From NCBI GenBank assembly GCA_963811055.1, contig CAWEPQ010000019.1:682001-746000 (forward strand): a DNA stretch of 64,000 nucleotides, in the 5' to 3' direction. The DNA comes from JACVRW01 sp963811055. GTDB taxonomy: Bacteria; Actinomycetota; Thermoleophilia; Solirubrobacterales; Thermoleophilaceae. The translations under genes were made by a program, and so were the position numbers. Shown piece by piece: positions 44,766 to 55,822 of this stretch. The notes under the pieces are model-generated. The model saw nothing but the letters and a program-made list of their open reading frames with translations. It had not been told where the DNA came from and made no database searches. Positions within the stretch are counted from its first letter, which is position 1. Each line of letters opens with the position of its first letter.

Positions 44766-45378
44766 GCCCGCCGCCGGCGTGGTGATCATCGTCGCGGTCC
44801 TGCTGATCGTGCTCGCGCTCGTCTACTACCTCGTCTCGACGATCGTCGCGCTGCGGCAGATCACCGCCGGGCTCGACGAGGTGATCGCCGGCGTCGGCGA
44901 GATCGTCGAGAAGAGCGCGCCGGTCAACGGCGTCGTCGACGGCGATCAACGAGCAGCTCGACGCGGGCGTCGACCTGCTCGAGGGCCTGCTCGTCAAGAA
45001 GGCCGGCCTGGCCGACGCGATGGGCCTGATCGACGGCGTCTACCCGGGCGCCGCGGCGGCCGGGCTGCGCGACTTCCCCGAGAGCACGGACGATCGAGCC
45101 GCCGCGGATCGGCGAGGTCTACACGCGGGCACGCTCACGCTCGCGCGGCTCGGCCGCGAGGCGCCGATCGCCGCCGCCAGCCCGGCCGGCGCGGTGCTGC
45201 GCAACGTCGAGGGCGGCAGCCTGGCGGCGCGCGCTGCTCTACCCCGACGTCCGCCAGCGAGCGCCCGGAGAAGCTGCCGCGCTCGCCGGTCATCGGCACC
45301 GACGCGCCCGTGCAGTACGAGCAGCGCGAGGACATCGGCGCGCCGCGCAAGCGGCTCCCGGCGACGCGCCGATCCTGA
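44764..45378 (+). CDS. Membrane protein 5 of 5, longer C-terminal domain (frame repaired)
   Basis: ATG at 44764. A single helix VVIIVAVLLIVLALVYYLVSTIVAL is followed by a helical part TAGLDEVIAGVGEIVEKSAPV, then after repairs at about 44953, 45088, 45127, 45234 and 45275 a longer extracytoplasmic or cytosolic domain with DAINEQLDAGVDLLEG and ending KRLPATRRS at 45376. About 200 residues. It precedes coxM by 11 bases with the AGAGGAG ribosome site of coxM between them, so it belongs to the cox transcript. Confidence 0.6.
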   Translation: MPAAGVVIIVAVLLIVLALVYYLVSTIVALRQITAGLDEVIAGVGEIVEKSAPVNGVVDGDQRAARRGRRPARGPARQEGRPGRRDGPDRRRLPGRRGGRAARLPREHGRSSRRGSARSTRGHAHARAARPRGADRRRQPGRRGAAQRRGRQPGGARCSTPTSASERPEKLPRSPVIGTDAPVQYEQREDIGAPRKRLPATRRS

Positions 45379-45389
45379 GAGGAGCACCG

Positions 45390-46272
45390 TTGCAGACCCC
45401 CGCGCCATTCGAGTACGAGCGCGCGACCAGCGTCGACGGCGCGATCGCGGCGCTCGAGCGGCTCGGCGCCGAGGCGCGCATCATCGCCGGCGGCCACAGC
45501 CTGCTGCCGATGATGAAGCTGCGGCTCGCCAACCCCGAGCACCTGATCGACATCAACGAGCTCGCCGAGCTCGCCTACATCCGCGAGCAGGACGGCGAGA
45601 TCCGGATCGGCGCGCTGACCCGCCACGTCGACCTGCTGAAGTCCGAGCTGCTCGCGCGAGCACTTCCCGCTCTTCCGCGACGCCGAGAACGTGATCGCCG
45701 ACCCGGTCGTGCGCAACCGCGGCACGATCGGCGGCTCGCTCTGCCAGGCCGACGCCGCCGAGGACCTCTCGGCGGTCTGCTCGGCGCGCCAAGGCGCAGC
45801 GTCGTCATCCGCGGCGCCGAGCGGCGAGCGCGTCGTCGGCATGGAGGACTTCCACGTCGGCCCGTACATGACCGCGGTCGGCGCCGGCGAGATGCTGACC
45901 GAGGTCCGCCTGCCGGTGCGCCCCGGCGCCGGCAGCGCGCACGAGAAGGTCGAGCGCCGCGCCGGCGACTGGGCGATCGCCGCGGCGTCGGCGGCCGTCT
46001 GGATCGACGGCGGCACGATCGCCGACGCCGGCATCGCGCTCAGCGCGGTCGGGCATGACGACGATCCACCTCACCCGGGCCGAGGAGCTGCTGCGCGGCC
46101 AGCCGCCGTCGGAGGAGCTGTTCGCGCAGGCGGGCGAGATCGCCTCGGAGGACTGCTCGCCCGAGCGCCGACGGCCGCGGGCCGGTCGACTACAAGCGCC
46201 ACCTCGCCGGCGTGCTCACCCAACGCGCGCTGCGCCGCTCGGTCGCGCGCGCGCCTGCGACAGGAGGCCTGA
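45390..46272 (+). CDS. coxM: CO dehydrogenase medium (FAD) subunit CoxM (frame repaired)
   Basis: FAD-binding subunit of aerobic CO dehydrogenase, passing electrons from the 2Fe-2S subunit to quinone. TTG start at 45390 with AGAGGAG upstream. FAD motifs AGGHSLLPMMKLRLANPEHLIDI (first FAD loop, AGGHS) and TIGGSLCQADAAED (TIGG, second loop) are clear. After joining frames at about 45657, 45793, 45831, 46051, 46155 and 46254 the product is about 285 residues ending RQEA. All breaks worked out are repaired by losing one or two G. Confidence 0.88.
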
Positions 46273-46274
46273 CC

Positions 46275-46757
46275 GTGAACGTGTCGATGACGGTCAACGG
46301 CGAGCAGGTCTCCGCACGAGGTCGAGCCGCGCCAGCTGCTCGTGCACTTCATCCGCGAGACGCTCGGCCTGACGGGCACCCACTGGGGCTGCGACACCTC
46401 CAACTGCGGCGCCTGCGTGGTGCTGATGGACGGCAAGCCGGTCAAGTCGTGCACGATCCTGGCGGCGATGTGCGAGGGCCACGAGATCCGCACGGTCGAG
46501 TCGCTCGAGGTCGACGGCGGGCTCGACCCGGTCCAGCAGGGCTTCCACGAGCGCCACGCGCTGCAGTGCGGGTTCTGCACGCCGGGGATGCTGATGACCG
46601 CGCGCGCGCTGCTCGACGAGAACCCGGACCCGACCGAGCAGGAGATCCGCACCGCGATCTCGGGCGCGATCTGCCGCTGCACCGGCTACAAGAACATCGT
46701 CAGCGCGGTCCGCTGGGCGGCCGAGCACGAGGCCGCGGCCGAGAGCAGGAGGCCTGA
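46275..46757 (+). CDS. coxS: CO dehydrogenase small (2Fe-2S) subunit CoxS (frame repaired)
   Basis: Small iron-sulfur subunit, about 155 residues, GTG at 46275 after a CAGGAGG ribosome site. Plant-type cluster cysteines CDTSNCGAC...C and the second-cluster motif CGFCTPG...CRCTG are all present. One extra G at about 46317 separates the first 13 residues from the rest, and the last few codons also need repair before the TGA at 46755. Order coxM-coxS-coxL is that of form I CO dehydrogenases. Confidence 0.92.
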   Translation: MNVSMTVNGEQVSARGRAAPAARALHPRDARPDGHPLGLRHLQLRRLRGADGRQAGQVVHDPGGDVRGPRDPHGRVARGRRRARPGPAGLPRAPRAAVRVLHAGDADDRARAARREPGPDRAGDPHRDLGRDLPLHRLQEHRQRGPLGGRARGRGREQEA

Positions 46758-46759
46758 GC

Positions 46760-49149
<2,390 letters not shown>

Positions 49150-49153
<4 letters not shown>

Positions 49154-50086
49154 TCCCCGCCGCGCTGTCGCGGCGAGCGCAGGAGCTCGCCGCCGCGGGC
49201 GAGTCCGTTCGTGACCGCGACGGTGGTGCGCGCGCAGAGCCCGACGAGCGTGAGGCCGGGCAACGTCGCGCTGGTGCTCGCCGACGGCACGATCGAGGGC
49301 TTCGTCGGCGGCGCGTGCGCCGAGCACAGCGTGCGCGCCTACTCGCTGATCAGGCGCTCGAGAGCGGCGAGGCGGTGCTGCTGCGGATCCTCCCGTTCGG
49401 CGACGAGGGCGACGGCCCCGAGGGCCGGAGGTCGCGAGCGAGGACGGCGCGGTGACGGTCGCAGAACCCGTGCCTGTCGGGCGGCGCGATCGAGATCTTC
49501 CTCGAGCCCGTCGCTGCCGGCGCCGCGCGTGCTCGTGGTGGGCGACACGCCGATCGCCGCGCGCGCTGCGGCGCATCGGCGCCGAGCTCGGGCTCGACGA
49601 CGTGGCCGCGTCGGCGGCGACGGCCTCGAGCCGCGGCCGGGCGACCTCGCGCTCGTCGTCGCGGCGCACGGCCGCGACGAGCTGGGCGCGCTGCGCGCGC
49701 GGCCTCGAGGCGGGCGCTGCCCTACGTCGGCCTCGTGGCCAGCCGCCAGGCGCGGCGACGGCGTGCTCGGCGAGCTGCGCGGCGACGGCGTCTCCGACGA
49801 GCTGCTCGAGCGGATCGACGTGCCCGCCGGGCTCGACATCGGCGCGCGCACGCCCGCCGAGATCGCGCTGTCGATCCTCGCGAAGGTCGTCGCGGTCGCG
49901 CGCGCGACGCGAGCGCGCGCCCGGCGACGCCGCCGGTCACCGCCGTCGACCCGATCTGCGGGATGACCGTGGCCGCCGTGGCCGAGCACGCCGTCGGTCG
50001 AGCACGAGGGCGAGACGGTCTACTTCTGCTGCGAGGGCTGCAAGGCCACGTTCGAGGCGCCACGAGCATGCCGCCGTCGCGACTGA
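49150..50086 (+). CDS. XdhC/CoxF-type maturation factor fused to a YHS domain (frame repaired)
   Basis: ATG overlaps the coxL stop. XdhC domain (TATVVRAQSPTSVRPGNVALVLADGTIEGFVGGACAEHSVRAYSL) and a Rossmann-like part with VLVVGDTPIARALRRIGAEL and LVVAAHGRDEL, ending with DIGARTPAEIALSILAKVV as in XdhC; then a fused YHS-type metal-binding domain, DPICGMTV...VYFCCEGCKATFE. About 310 residues. Frame repairs needed near 49208, 49350, 49424, 49473, 49511, 49571, 49640. Matures the molybdenum cofactor of CoxL (inferred). Confidence 0.85.
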
Positions 50087-50679
50087 CCCGTTCGTCACCG
50101 GGCTCGTGCTCGGCGCCGGCGGCTCGAAGCGCCTCGGCCGGCCCAAGCAGCTGCTCGCCCTACGGCGACGGCACGCTGCTCGGCCACGTCGTCGGCGTCG
50201 CCCGCGCGTGCGCGCTTCGACCAGACGATCGTGGCGATCGGCGGCGCGGCGGACGAGGTGCGCGGCGAGCGTCGACCTCGCCGGCGCCGACGTGGTGGTC
50301 AACGACGCCTACGGCGAGGGCTGCTCGTCGTCGATCGCCGCGGCGCTCGGCGCCGTCGACCCGCGCTGCGAGGTGCTGGTGCTGATGCTCGGCGACCAGC
50401 CCGGCGTGACCGCCGACACGGTCGCGGCGCTGCTGGCCGGCCGCGGCGACGCGCCGCTGGCCGTGTGCCGCTACGACGACGGGCCGCGGCCACCCGATCG
50501 CGTTCGCGCGCGAGCGTGTTCGGCGAGCTGGCCGACCTGCACGGCGACAAGGGCGTGTGGCGGCTGCTCGACCAGCGCGCCGACGAGGTGGCGCGAGGTC
50601 CGGTCGCGGGCCCGATCCCGCTCGACGTCGACACCCCCGAGGACTACGAGGCGGTCCTCGACGCGCGGCGGTCGCATGA
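50068..50679 (+). CDS. MobA-like nucleotidyltransferase (frame repaired)
   Basis: CTP/GTP:molybdopterin nucleotidyltransferase-like domain: VTGLVLGAGGSKRLGRPKQLLPYGDG at the N-terminus, then HVVGVARACAFDQTIV, VVNDAYGEGCSSSIAAAL, VLMLGDQPGVTADTVAALL and the C-terminal IPLDVDTPEDYEAVL. This type (MocA/CoxI-like) makes the cytosine-dinucleotide form used by CoxL. About 200 residues; likely ATG at 50068 inside the end of the previous gene. Breaks at about 50159, 50213, 50273, 50487 and 50512. Confidence 0.85.
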
Positions 50680-51605
50680 GCCCGCCGGAGGTCACCGGCG
50701 AGGCGGCGGGCGAGGTCCGCCGGCTCGTGCCCGACGTCGAGACGCTGGCCCAGCGCCTCGGCGGCGTGGACTACCTCGTCGACGAGGGCCTGGCGACGTC
50801 GATGTTCCTCAGCCTGCGCCTGCCGCAGCCGCTGCTGCTCGAGGGCGAGGCGGGCGTGGGCAAGACCGAGGCGGCGCAAGTCGCTGGCGGCCGTGCTCGA
50901 CACGCCGCTGATCCGCCTGCAGTGCTACGAGGGGATCGACGCGGCCGAGGCGCTGTACGAGTGGAACTACCCCCGCCAGCTGCTGAGCATCCGGCTGGCC
51001 GACGCCGGCGGCGCGAAGCTGCAGCGAGGAGGACCTGTTCGGCCCCGACTACCTGATCCGGCGGCCGCTGCTGCGCGCGCTCGAGCACCCCGGCCCGCGG
51101 CCCGCGGTGCTGCTGATCGACGAGATCGACCGCGCCGACGACGACTTCGAGGCGTTCCTGCTCGAGCTGCTCGGCGAGGCGAGCGTGACGATCCCCGAGC
51201 TCGGCACGATCGCCGCCACGCACCCGCCGATCATCGTGCTGACCTCCAACCGCACCCGCGACCTCCACGACGCCGTCAAGCGCCGCTGCCTCTACCACTG
51301 GATCGACTACCCGACGCCCGAGCGCGAGGTCGAGATCGTGCGCCGCCGCGTGCAAGGGCGCGTCGCGAGACGCTGGCGGTGCAGGTGGCGGACGCGGTCG
51401 TCGCGGATGCGCGACAGCGACGTGCAGAAGCCGCCCGGGATCGCCGAGGCGATCGACTGGCTCGCGGCGCTGAGCCTGCTCGGGGTGGAGCAGCCTGGAC
51501 GCCGCGGCGGTGGACCTCACGCTGGGCTCGGTGCTGAAGTACGGCGAGGACCAGGAGGTGATCCGCGCGGCCGGCCTCGAGCAGCTCGTGCGCAGCGGTG
51601 GCTGA
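50676..51605 (+). CDS. coxD: CoxD-type MoxR AAA+ ATPase (frame repaired)
   Basis: AAA+ chaperone needed to build the copper-molybdenum site in related systems. ATG at 50676. Walker A LLLEGEAGVGKTEAAKSLA (after repair), Walker B VLLIDEIDRADDDFEAFLLELL, sensor VLTSNRTRDLHDAVKRRCLYHWIDYP, all MoxR features. About 305 residues. Frame repairs at about 50877, 51026, 51350, 51399 and 51493. Pairs with the adjacent VWA protein as in coxDE of known CO operons. Confidence 0.9.
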
Positions 51606-52984
51606 GGCGGCGCGCCGGCGCCGGCTTCGGGGTCGAGACGATCCACCTCGACCTGCCGCCGCTGGCCGGCGCGCTCAGCCGGCGCCTGCGCGACGCCGGC
51701 GTGCCGGTGACGCCCGAGCGCTCGGCCGAGTTCGCGCGGGCGCTCGACGCTCGTGCGGCCCGATCAGCCGCCGGCGCCTGTACTGGACCGCGCGCGCGGT
51801 GTTCGTCTCCGACCAGGCGCACGCCGCCGGCCTTCGACGCCGTGTTCTGCTCGGTCTTCGGCGCCGCCGGCCGCGCCGACGAGCGCGAGGCCCGACGACG
51901 CGCAGACCGCCGCCGCGCCGCCGACGAGCGACCCGCGGCCGAGCACGCCGTCCGCCGGGCGAGTCGGCGGCCGGCGCGCGGCCGCGTCGACTCGCGCGCG
52001 CCGGCGCGGGCGACGAGATCCGACGAGGCGCCGAGGTCGAGGTCCCGCTGGCGATGGCCAGCGACGAGGAGCGGCTGGCCGGCAAGAGCTTCGACGCGCT
52101 CGAGCCGCACGAGCTCGCGCAGCTCTACCGGCTGATGACGCGGCTCGAGCTGGCCACGCCGCTGCGGCGCACGCGCCGCTACGAGCGCGGCCGCCACGGC
52201 CAGCGCATCGACATGCGGCGCACGCTGCGCGCCAGCCTGCGCACCGGCGGCGACCCGATCCGCCTCGCGCGCCGGCGCCGGCGCATCGTGCCCGCGCCGG
52301 CTGGTGATGCTGTGCGACATCTCGGGCTCGATGGAGCCCTACGCCCGCGCCTACCTGCAGTTCCTCACCTGCGCCGCCGGCAGCGGCCCGAACGCCGAGG
52401 CGTTCGTCTTCGCCACGCGGCTGACCCGGCTGACCCGCGCGCTCGCCTCGCGCCACCCCGAGCGGGCGATCCAGCGCGCCGCGGCGGCGGCGCCGGACTG
52501 GTCGAGCGGCACCCGGATCGGCGACGCGCTGAAGGAGTTCAACGACCGCCACGGCCGGCGCGGCATGGCCCGCGGCGCGGTGGTGGTGATCCTCTCCGAC
52601 GGCTGGGAGCGCGGCGACCCGAAGCTGGTGGGGCGCGAGATGGAGCGCCTCGTCGCGCCTGGCCCACCGGATCGTCTGGGTCAACCCGCGCGTCGAGCGC
52701 GCAGCGGGTTCTCGGTGCGGGCCGGCGGCATGGTCGCCGCGCTGCCGCACTGCGACGCGCTCGTGAGCGGCCACAGCTTCGAGGCGCTCGGCGAGGTCGT
52801 CGACGCGATCGGCGCGGCGTCGTGGACCGGCCGCGAGGCGCCGGCCGAGCCTGCGCGCTGCCGCCGAGGCCGACGAGGCGGAGCCGTGGGCCAGCGCGAC
52901 GCCGGTGCCGGGCAGCTCGGTGGCGATGCCCAGCGGCTACGGCCCGAGCAGGGGCAACACGACGCCGGGATGGGTGACCGATGA
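51598..52984 (+). CDS. coxE: CoxE-type VWA-domain protein (frame repaired)
   Basis: Partner of CoxD. A GTG at 51598 inside the coxD end is the likely start. The N-terminal region (FGVETIHLDLPPLAGALSRRL, RLYWTARAVFVSDQ) is CoxE-like; the VWA domain has an intact MIDAS start MLCDISGSMEPY and later VVVILSDGWERGDPK. C-terminus carries an alanine/glutamate-rich then serine/glycine-rich tail. About 450 residues. Repairs near 51747, 51762, 51826, 51890, 51958, 52297, 52655 and 52690. Confidence 0.88.
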
Positions 52985-53166
52985 CGACGCGACGAAGACC
53001 TGCATCTACCCGGGCTGCGAGCGGCCGGCGGTGCCCGCCGCACCCGCTGGGCGGGCCGCAGCCGGCCTTCTGCGACCTCGAGGAGCACAACGCGCTGACC
53101 GCCCACCAGGAGCGCGAGCGCCTCGCGTCCCGCGAGCCGAGCCACGAGCAACGAGGAGGATCAGTA
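52981..53166 (+). CDS. Small Cys-rich protein of the cox locus (frame repaired)
   Basis: ATG at 52981 overlapping the coxE end. After repair of the first codons and of one G at 53155, the protein is about 60 residues: KTCIYPGCERPAVPAHPLGG...AFCDLEEHNALTAHQERERL and a stop TAG at 53164. Three Cys with a nearby His suggest a zinc finger. Co-transcribed with coxE and the CoxL-like gene after it. Function unknown. Confidence 0.65.
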
Positions 53167-53634
53167 GTGGCTGACGAGGCCTACCGAGCGGTGTTCCTGC
53201 GCGTGCATCCCACCGGCAAGATGGTGCTCAGCCTGACCACCGAGTCCGACGGCAGGGAGCCCGAGTACGCCGAGCTCGTCGGCCGACGAGCTCGGCGTCC
53301 CGGCGCTCGACGTCAAGGTCGTCCCCGCCGACACCGACCGGTTCGGCGTCGGCCACGGCTACAACACGAGCCCGTCCGACGGGCGCGCCGGCGGCGATCG
53401 CGCAGCGCCAGCGGCGAAGATCCGCGACAAGGCGCGGCTGCTCGCCGGCATGGCGCTGGACGCGCGCCCCGGAGACGCTCACGTGGGCGAACGGCGCGTG
53501 GGTCGCCGGCGACGGCAGCGACCCGGCGCAGGTCAAGACGATCGAGGACATCGCCCTCTACGCGCACGGCACCGGCGCGCTGCCGCCCGGGCGTCGAGGG
53601 CGGGCTCGACGCGCAGGCCGTCTACCGCGACTGA
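53167..53634 (+). CDS. Free-standing paralogue of part of CoxL (155 residues, frame repaired)
   Basis: GTG at 53167 with GAGGAGG upstream. The repaired product aligns end to end with the CoxL segment coded around 48230-48680: LRVHPTGKMVLSLTTES matches LRVHPSGKAVVSISAQT, KIRDKARLLAGMALDARPETLTW matches KVRDKARLIAATMLETRPEDLAW, and GVEGGLDAQAVY matches GMEGGLDAQVIY. The molybdenum-pterin residues QGQGHETTFAQ are replaced by SDGREPEYAEL-type sequence, so it cannot bind the cofactor the same way. A regulatory or assembly domain is one possibility. Confidence 0.75.
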   Translation: MADEAYRAVFLRVHPTGKMVLSLTTESDGREPEYAELVGRRARRPGARRQGRPRRHRPVRRRPRLQHEPVRRARRRRSRSASGEDPRQGAAARRHGAGRAPRRRSRGRTARGSPATAATRRRSRRSRTSPSTRTAPARCRPGVEGGLDAQAVYRD

Positions 53635-53640
53635 GGACCT

Positions 53641-54188
53641 GAGCAGGTGGCCCTCGAGCACGACCTCGACCTCGTCGTTCACCTTCAGCGCGCCGAACAG
53701 CGCCGAGTACGGCTTCATGCCCCAGGCGGTCTGCGTGACGACGGCGGCGGCGCTGAGCGCGCCCGTCGTCGCCGATCGCGAGGTCGAAGGCGATCGGCTG
53801 CGGTCGTGCCGGCGAGCGTCAGGTCGCCCTCGACGCTGCAGCGCCGCTGCCGTCGGCTCGGTCTGCACGCGCGGTCGAGCGGAACGCGATGTCCTGGCGC
53901 TTGAGCACCTCGTCGTCGATGGTCTGGTGGATGTTCGCCATGTCGTCGTCGCCGAGCGCCTGCATCCCGCCGGTGCCCTCGACGCACGCGCAGCGAGGTG
54001 GCGTCGGCGGTCAGCTCGATGCTCGGTCGCGCCGGGGTCGTCGCCGACGTCGAGCGTCGCCTCCCAGGACGGTCACGTGGATGACGAGGTCGTGTCCGGC
54101 CTTCGCCGCGGCGCCGCCGCGCCTGGTGTGCACCGAGAGCGTGGCGTTGTCGCGGCCCGAGCCGATGCGTGCCTGGCTGAATCGACAC
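53641..54188 (-). CDS. YceI-family lipocalin-like protein, opposite strand (frame repaired)
   Basis: Minus-strand gene between the CoxL-like gene and coxG. GTG at 54188: SIQPGTHRLGP, DNATLSVHTRRGGAAAKAGHDL, SIELTADATSL, MANIHQTIDDEVL, SVEGDLTLAGTT, AIGDDGALSAAAVVTQTAWGMKPYSALFGALKVNDEVEVVLEGHLL: the YceI beta-barrel that binds polyisoprenoids or amphiphiles. About 180 residues. Stop not clear because of frame damage (no stop between 53641 and the facing gene). Deleting plus-strand Gs after C repairs it. Confidence 0.78.
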
Positions 54189-54235
54189 GCGCCGAGCATA
54201 TATCGGCGCCACCCCGACACAAGGAGACGAACCGC

Positions 54236-54667
54236 ATGGCCATTGAACTGGACCATCGCTTCTCGACCGACGAAGTCGATCGACGAGAGCTTCGCCGCGA
54301 TCACCGACCTCGAACGCGTCGTGCCGTGCGTCGAGGGCGGCAGCGTGCTCGAGGCGACGGGCCCGACTCGGTCAAGGCGGAGATCGTGATGAGGATGGGC
54401 GCGATGTCGATGAAGTTCACCGGCACGGTGGAGGTCGTCGAGCAGGACGCGGCCGCGCATCGCGCCGTGCTGCGGGTCAAGTCCAGGGAGGCGGGCGGCC
54501 AGGGCCACGCCAACGCGGACGTCACCTTCCAGCTCGACGAGGGCGGCGGCACGATCCACACCAAGGCGCAGATCACCGGCAAGGCGGCGTCGATGGGCGA
54601 GGGCGTGGTCGTCGGCGTGCTCGACGCGCTGATCACGGACTTCAGCGGGAAGCTCGGCGAGATCTGA
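54236..54667 (+). CDS. coxG: CoxG-family SRPBCC protein (frame repaired)
   Basis: About 143 residues. ATG at 54236 with AAGGAGA upstream. IDESFAAITDLERVVPCVEGGSV, MSMKFTGTVEVVEQDAAAHRAVLRVKSREAGGQGHANADVTFQL and ASMGEGVVVGVLDALITDFSGKL are the CoxG pattern, a START-like fold reported to help recruit CO dehydrogenase to the membrane. Two frame repairs near 54267 (extra G) and 54366 (one base missing) are needed. Last gene of the canonical cox set here. Confidence 0.9.
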   Translation: MAIELDHRFSTDEVDRRELRRDHRPRTRRAVRRGRQRARGDGPDSVKAEIVMRMGAMSMKFTGTVEVVEQDAAAHRAVLRVKSREAGGQGHANADVTFQLDEGGGTIHTKAQITGKAASMGEGVVVGVLDALITDFSGKLGEI

Positions 54668-54674
54668 CCCGCCG

Positions 54675-54929
54675 ATGGCGAGCGTCGCGATGCGAGAGAT
54701 CCGCGAGGGCGAGGTGCCGTTCGACGGCGGGACCGCGGTCCAGGAGGACCCCGATCGGCCCGCGTTCCGCGGCAACGGCCCCGACGACTACGTCTGCGTG
54801 CAGTGCGGCAACCTGCTCGCCGAGGCGATGCACCCGATGCAGATGACGAAGAAGGTCCGCGTCCGCTGCGGGCGCTGCTCGACGGTCAACGTCGCGGTGA
54901 CCGAGGGGGACAACCCGGTCACTGGGTGA
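54675..54929 (+). CDS. Small zinc-ribbon protein downstream of coxG
   Basis: 84 residues, seven bases after coxG. A zinc-ribbon CVQCGNLLAEAM...VRVRCGRCSTVN (C-x2-C...C-x2-C) occupies the second half. Start ATG at 54675 has no strong ribosome site; coupling to coxG is likely. Probably part of the cox transcript; function unknown. Confidence 0.75.
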   Translation: MASVAMREIREGEVPFDGGTAVQEDPDRPAFRGNGPDDYVCVQCGNLLAEAMHPMQMTKKVRVRCGRCSTVNVAVTEGDNPVTG

Positions 54930-54989
54930 TTCGGCCAGATCGTTCCCGGACGGCTAAAGACCGCACCACCGGGGATCGATGTGTAGGGA

Positions 54990-55139
54990 ATGAAAACAGG
55001 GGTGCTTTGCGTTGATTGCGGGACCAGCTGGGTGATTCCGGAACTGGAGGACGTCCCCGATGTGGGCGGATGTCTGCGCTGCGGCGGCTCTCTGGCCGCG
55101 GCCACTCCGGACGCGGCCGTGGCCGTGCCCGACCCCTAG
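54990..55139 (+). CDS. Tiny zinc-ribbon protein, 49 residues
   Basis: ATG at 54990, preceded by GTAGGGA. The 49-residue product has two Cys pairs, LCVDCGTSWV and GGCLRCGGSL, with an acidic loop PELEDVPDVG between, a complete small zinc ribbon. It ends in TAG whose CTAG context is shared with the stop of the opposing TetR gene. It may be the last gene of the cox unit or a stand-alone ORF. Confidence 0.7.
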   Translation: MKTGVLCVDCGTSWVIPELEDVPDVGGCLRCGGSLAAATPDAAVAVPDP

Positions 55140-55780
55140 CCGGCGCCCAGGTACTCCACGACCATGTCGCCGAGCATTCGGCGGTAGCGCTCGCGTAGAC
55201 CGGCGTCGAGCAGGTCGCGGTCGAAGATGGCCCCGAAGGTGTGCCGGTTGGCCATCCGGAACACGCAGAAGGCGCTGATCATCATGTGGAGGTCCACGGC
55301 GTCGATGCCGCGCGTGAAGCTTCCCTCTCGCCGGCCGCGGACCAGGATCCGCTCGATCAGCTCGATGGCCCGGGAGTTCTGACCGGCGAAGTCGGGACGC
55401 CCGGAGATGTGCTCGGCGCGGTGGATGTTCTCGATGCTCACGAGCCGGCTGAAGTCCGGGTGCGACTCGTGGTGGTCGAAGGTGAGCTCCGCCAGGCGGC
55501 GGATCGCCGCCGCCGGATCCAGGTGGTCGACCTCGATGGTCTGCTCAGCGGCCCGGATCGTGGCGTAGGCCCGCTCCAGGACCGCAACGAAGAGCTGCTC
55601 CTTGCTCTCGAAGTAGTAGTAGATCATCCGCTTGGTCGTGCGCGTCTGATCGGCGATCTCGTCGACACGCGCACCGGCGAAGCCCTGATCGGCGAACTCG
55701 CGTGTGGCCACGTCGAGGATCTCCTGCCTGGTGCGATCGGCGTCGCGCTGGGGAGTTTGGGATGTCAGCTGCCGGGCAAT
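55136..55780 (-). CDS. TetR-family regulator of the quinate/shikimate operon
   Basis: The helix-turn-helix needs residues TRQEILDVATREFADQGFAGARVDEIADQTRTTKRMIYYYF, so the start must lie upstream of GTG 55711, which would cut the first helix. No ATG/GTG/TTG exists in frame before the TAA at about 55797; ATT at 55780 or CTG at 55768 are the only near-cognate choices. The C-terminal domain is about 150 residues. Divergent from the aroE-type gene with a palindrome between them. Confidence 0.82.
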   Translation of the reverse strand: MARQLTSQTPQRDADRTRQEILDVATREFADQGFAGARVDEIADQTRTTKRMIYYYFESKEQLFVAVLERAYATIRAAEQTIEVDHLDPAAAIRRLAELTFDHHESHPDFSRLVSIENIHRAEHISGRPDFAGQNSRAIELIERILVRGRREGSFTRGIDAVDLHMMISAFCVFRMANRHTFGAIFDRDLLDAGLRERYRRMLGDMVVEYLGAG

Positions 55781-55781
55781 A

Positions 55782-55795
55782 ACTAACCGGTTCGT
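55782..55795. promoter_or_regulatory. Probable TetR operator
   Basis: ACTAACCGGTTCGT, in which AACCGGTT is a perfect palindrome and AC...GT extends it by one pair after a mismatch (12 of 14 bases symmetric). It sits in the 27-40 base space between the divergent TetR and aroE-type genes, as expected for an autoregulatory operator. Confidence 0.7.
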
Positions 55796-55822
55796 ACATT
55801 AGCGTTTCCTGGGGAGGGAAGC

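Noticed and set aside
53167..53634. Misplaced fragment of coxL from misassembly
   Set aside because: It has its own start, ribosome site and stop, and differs from the local CoxL at most positions, so it is a diverged paralogue rather than a copied fragment.
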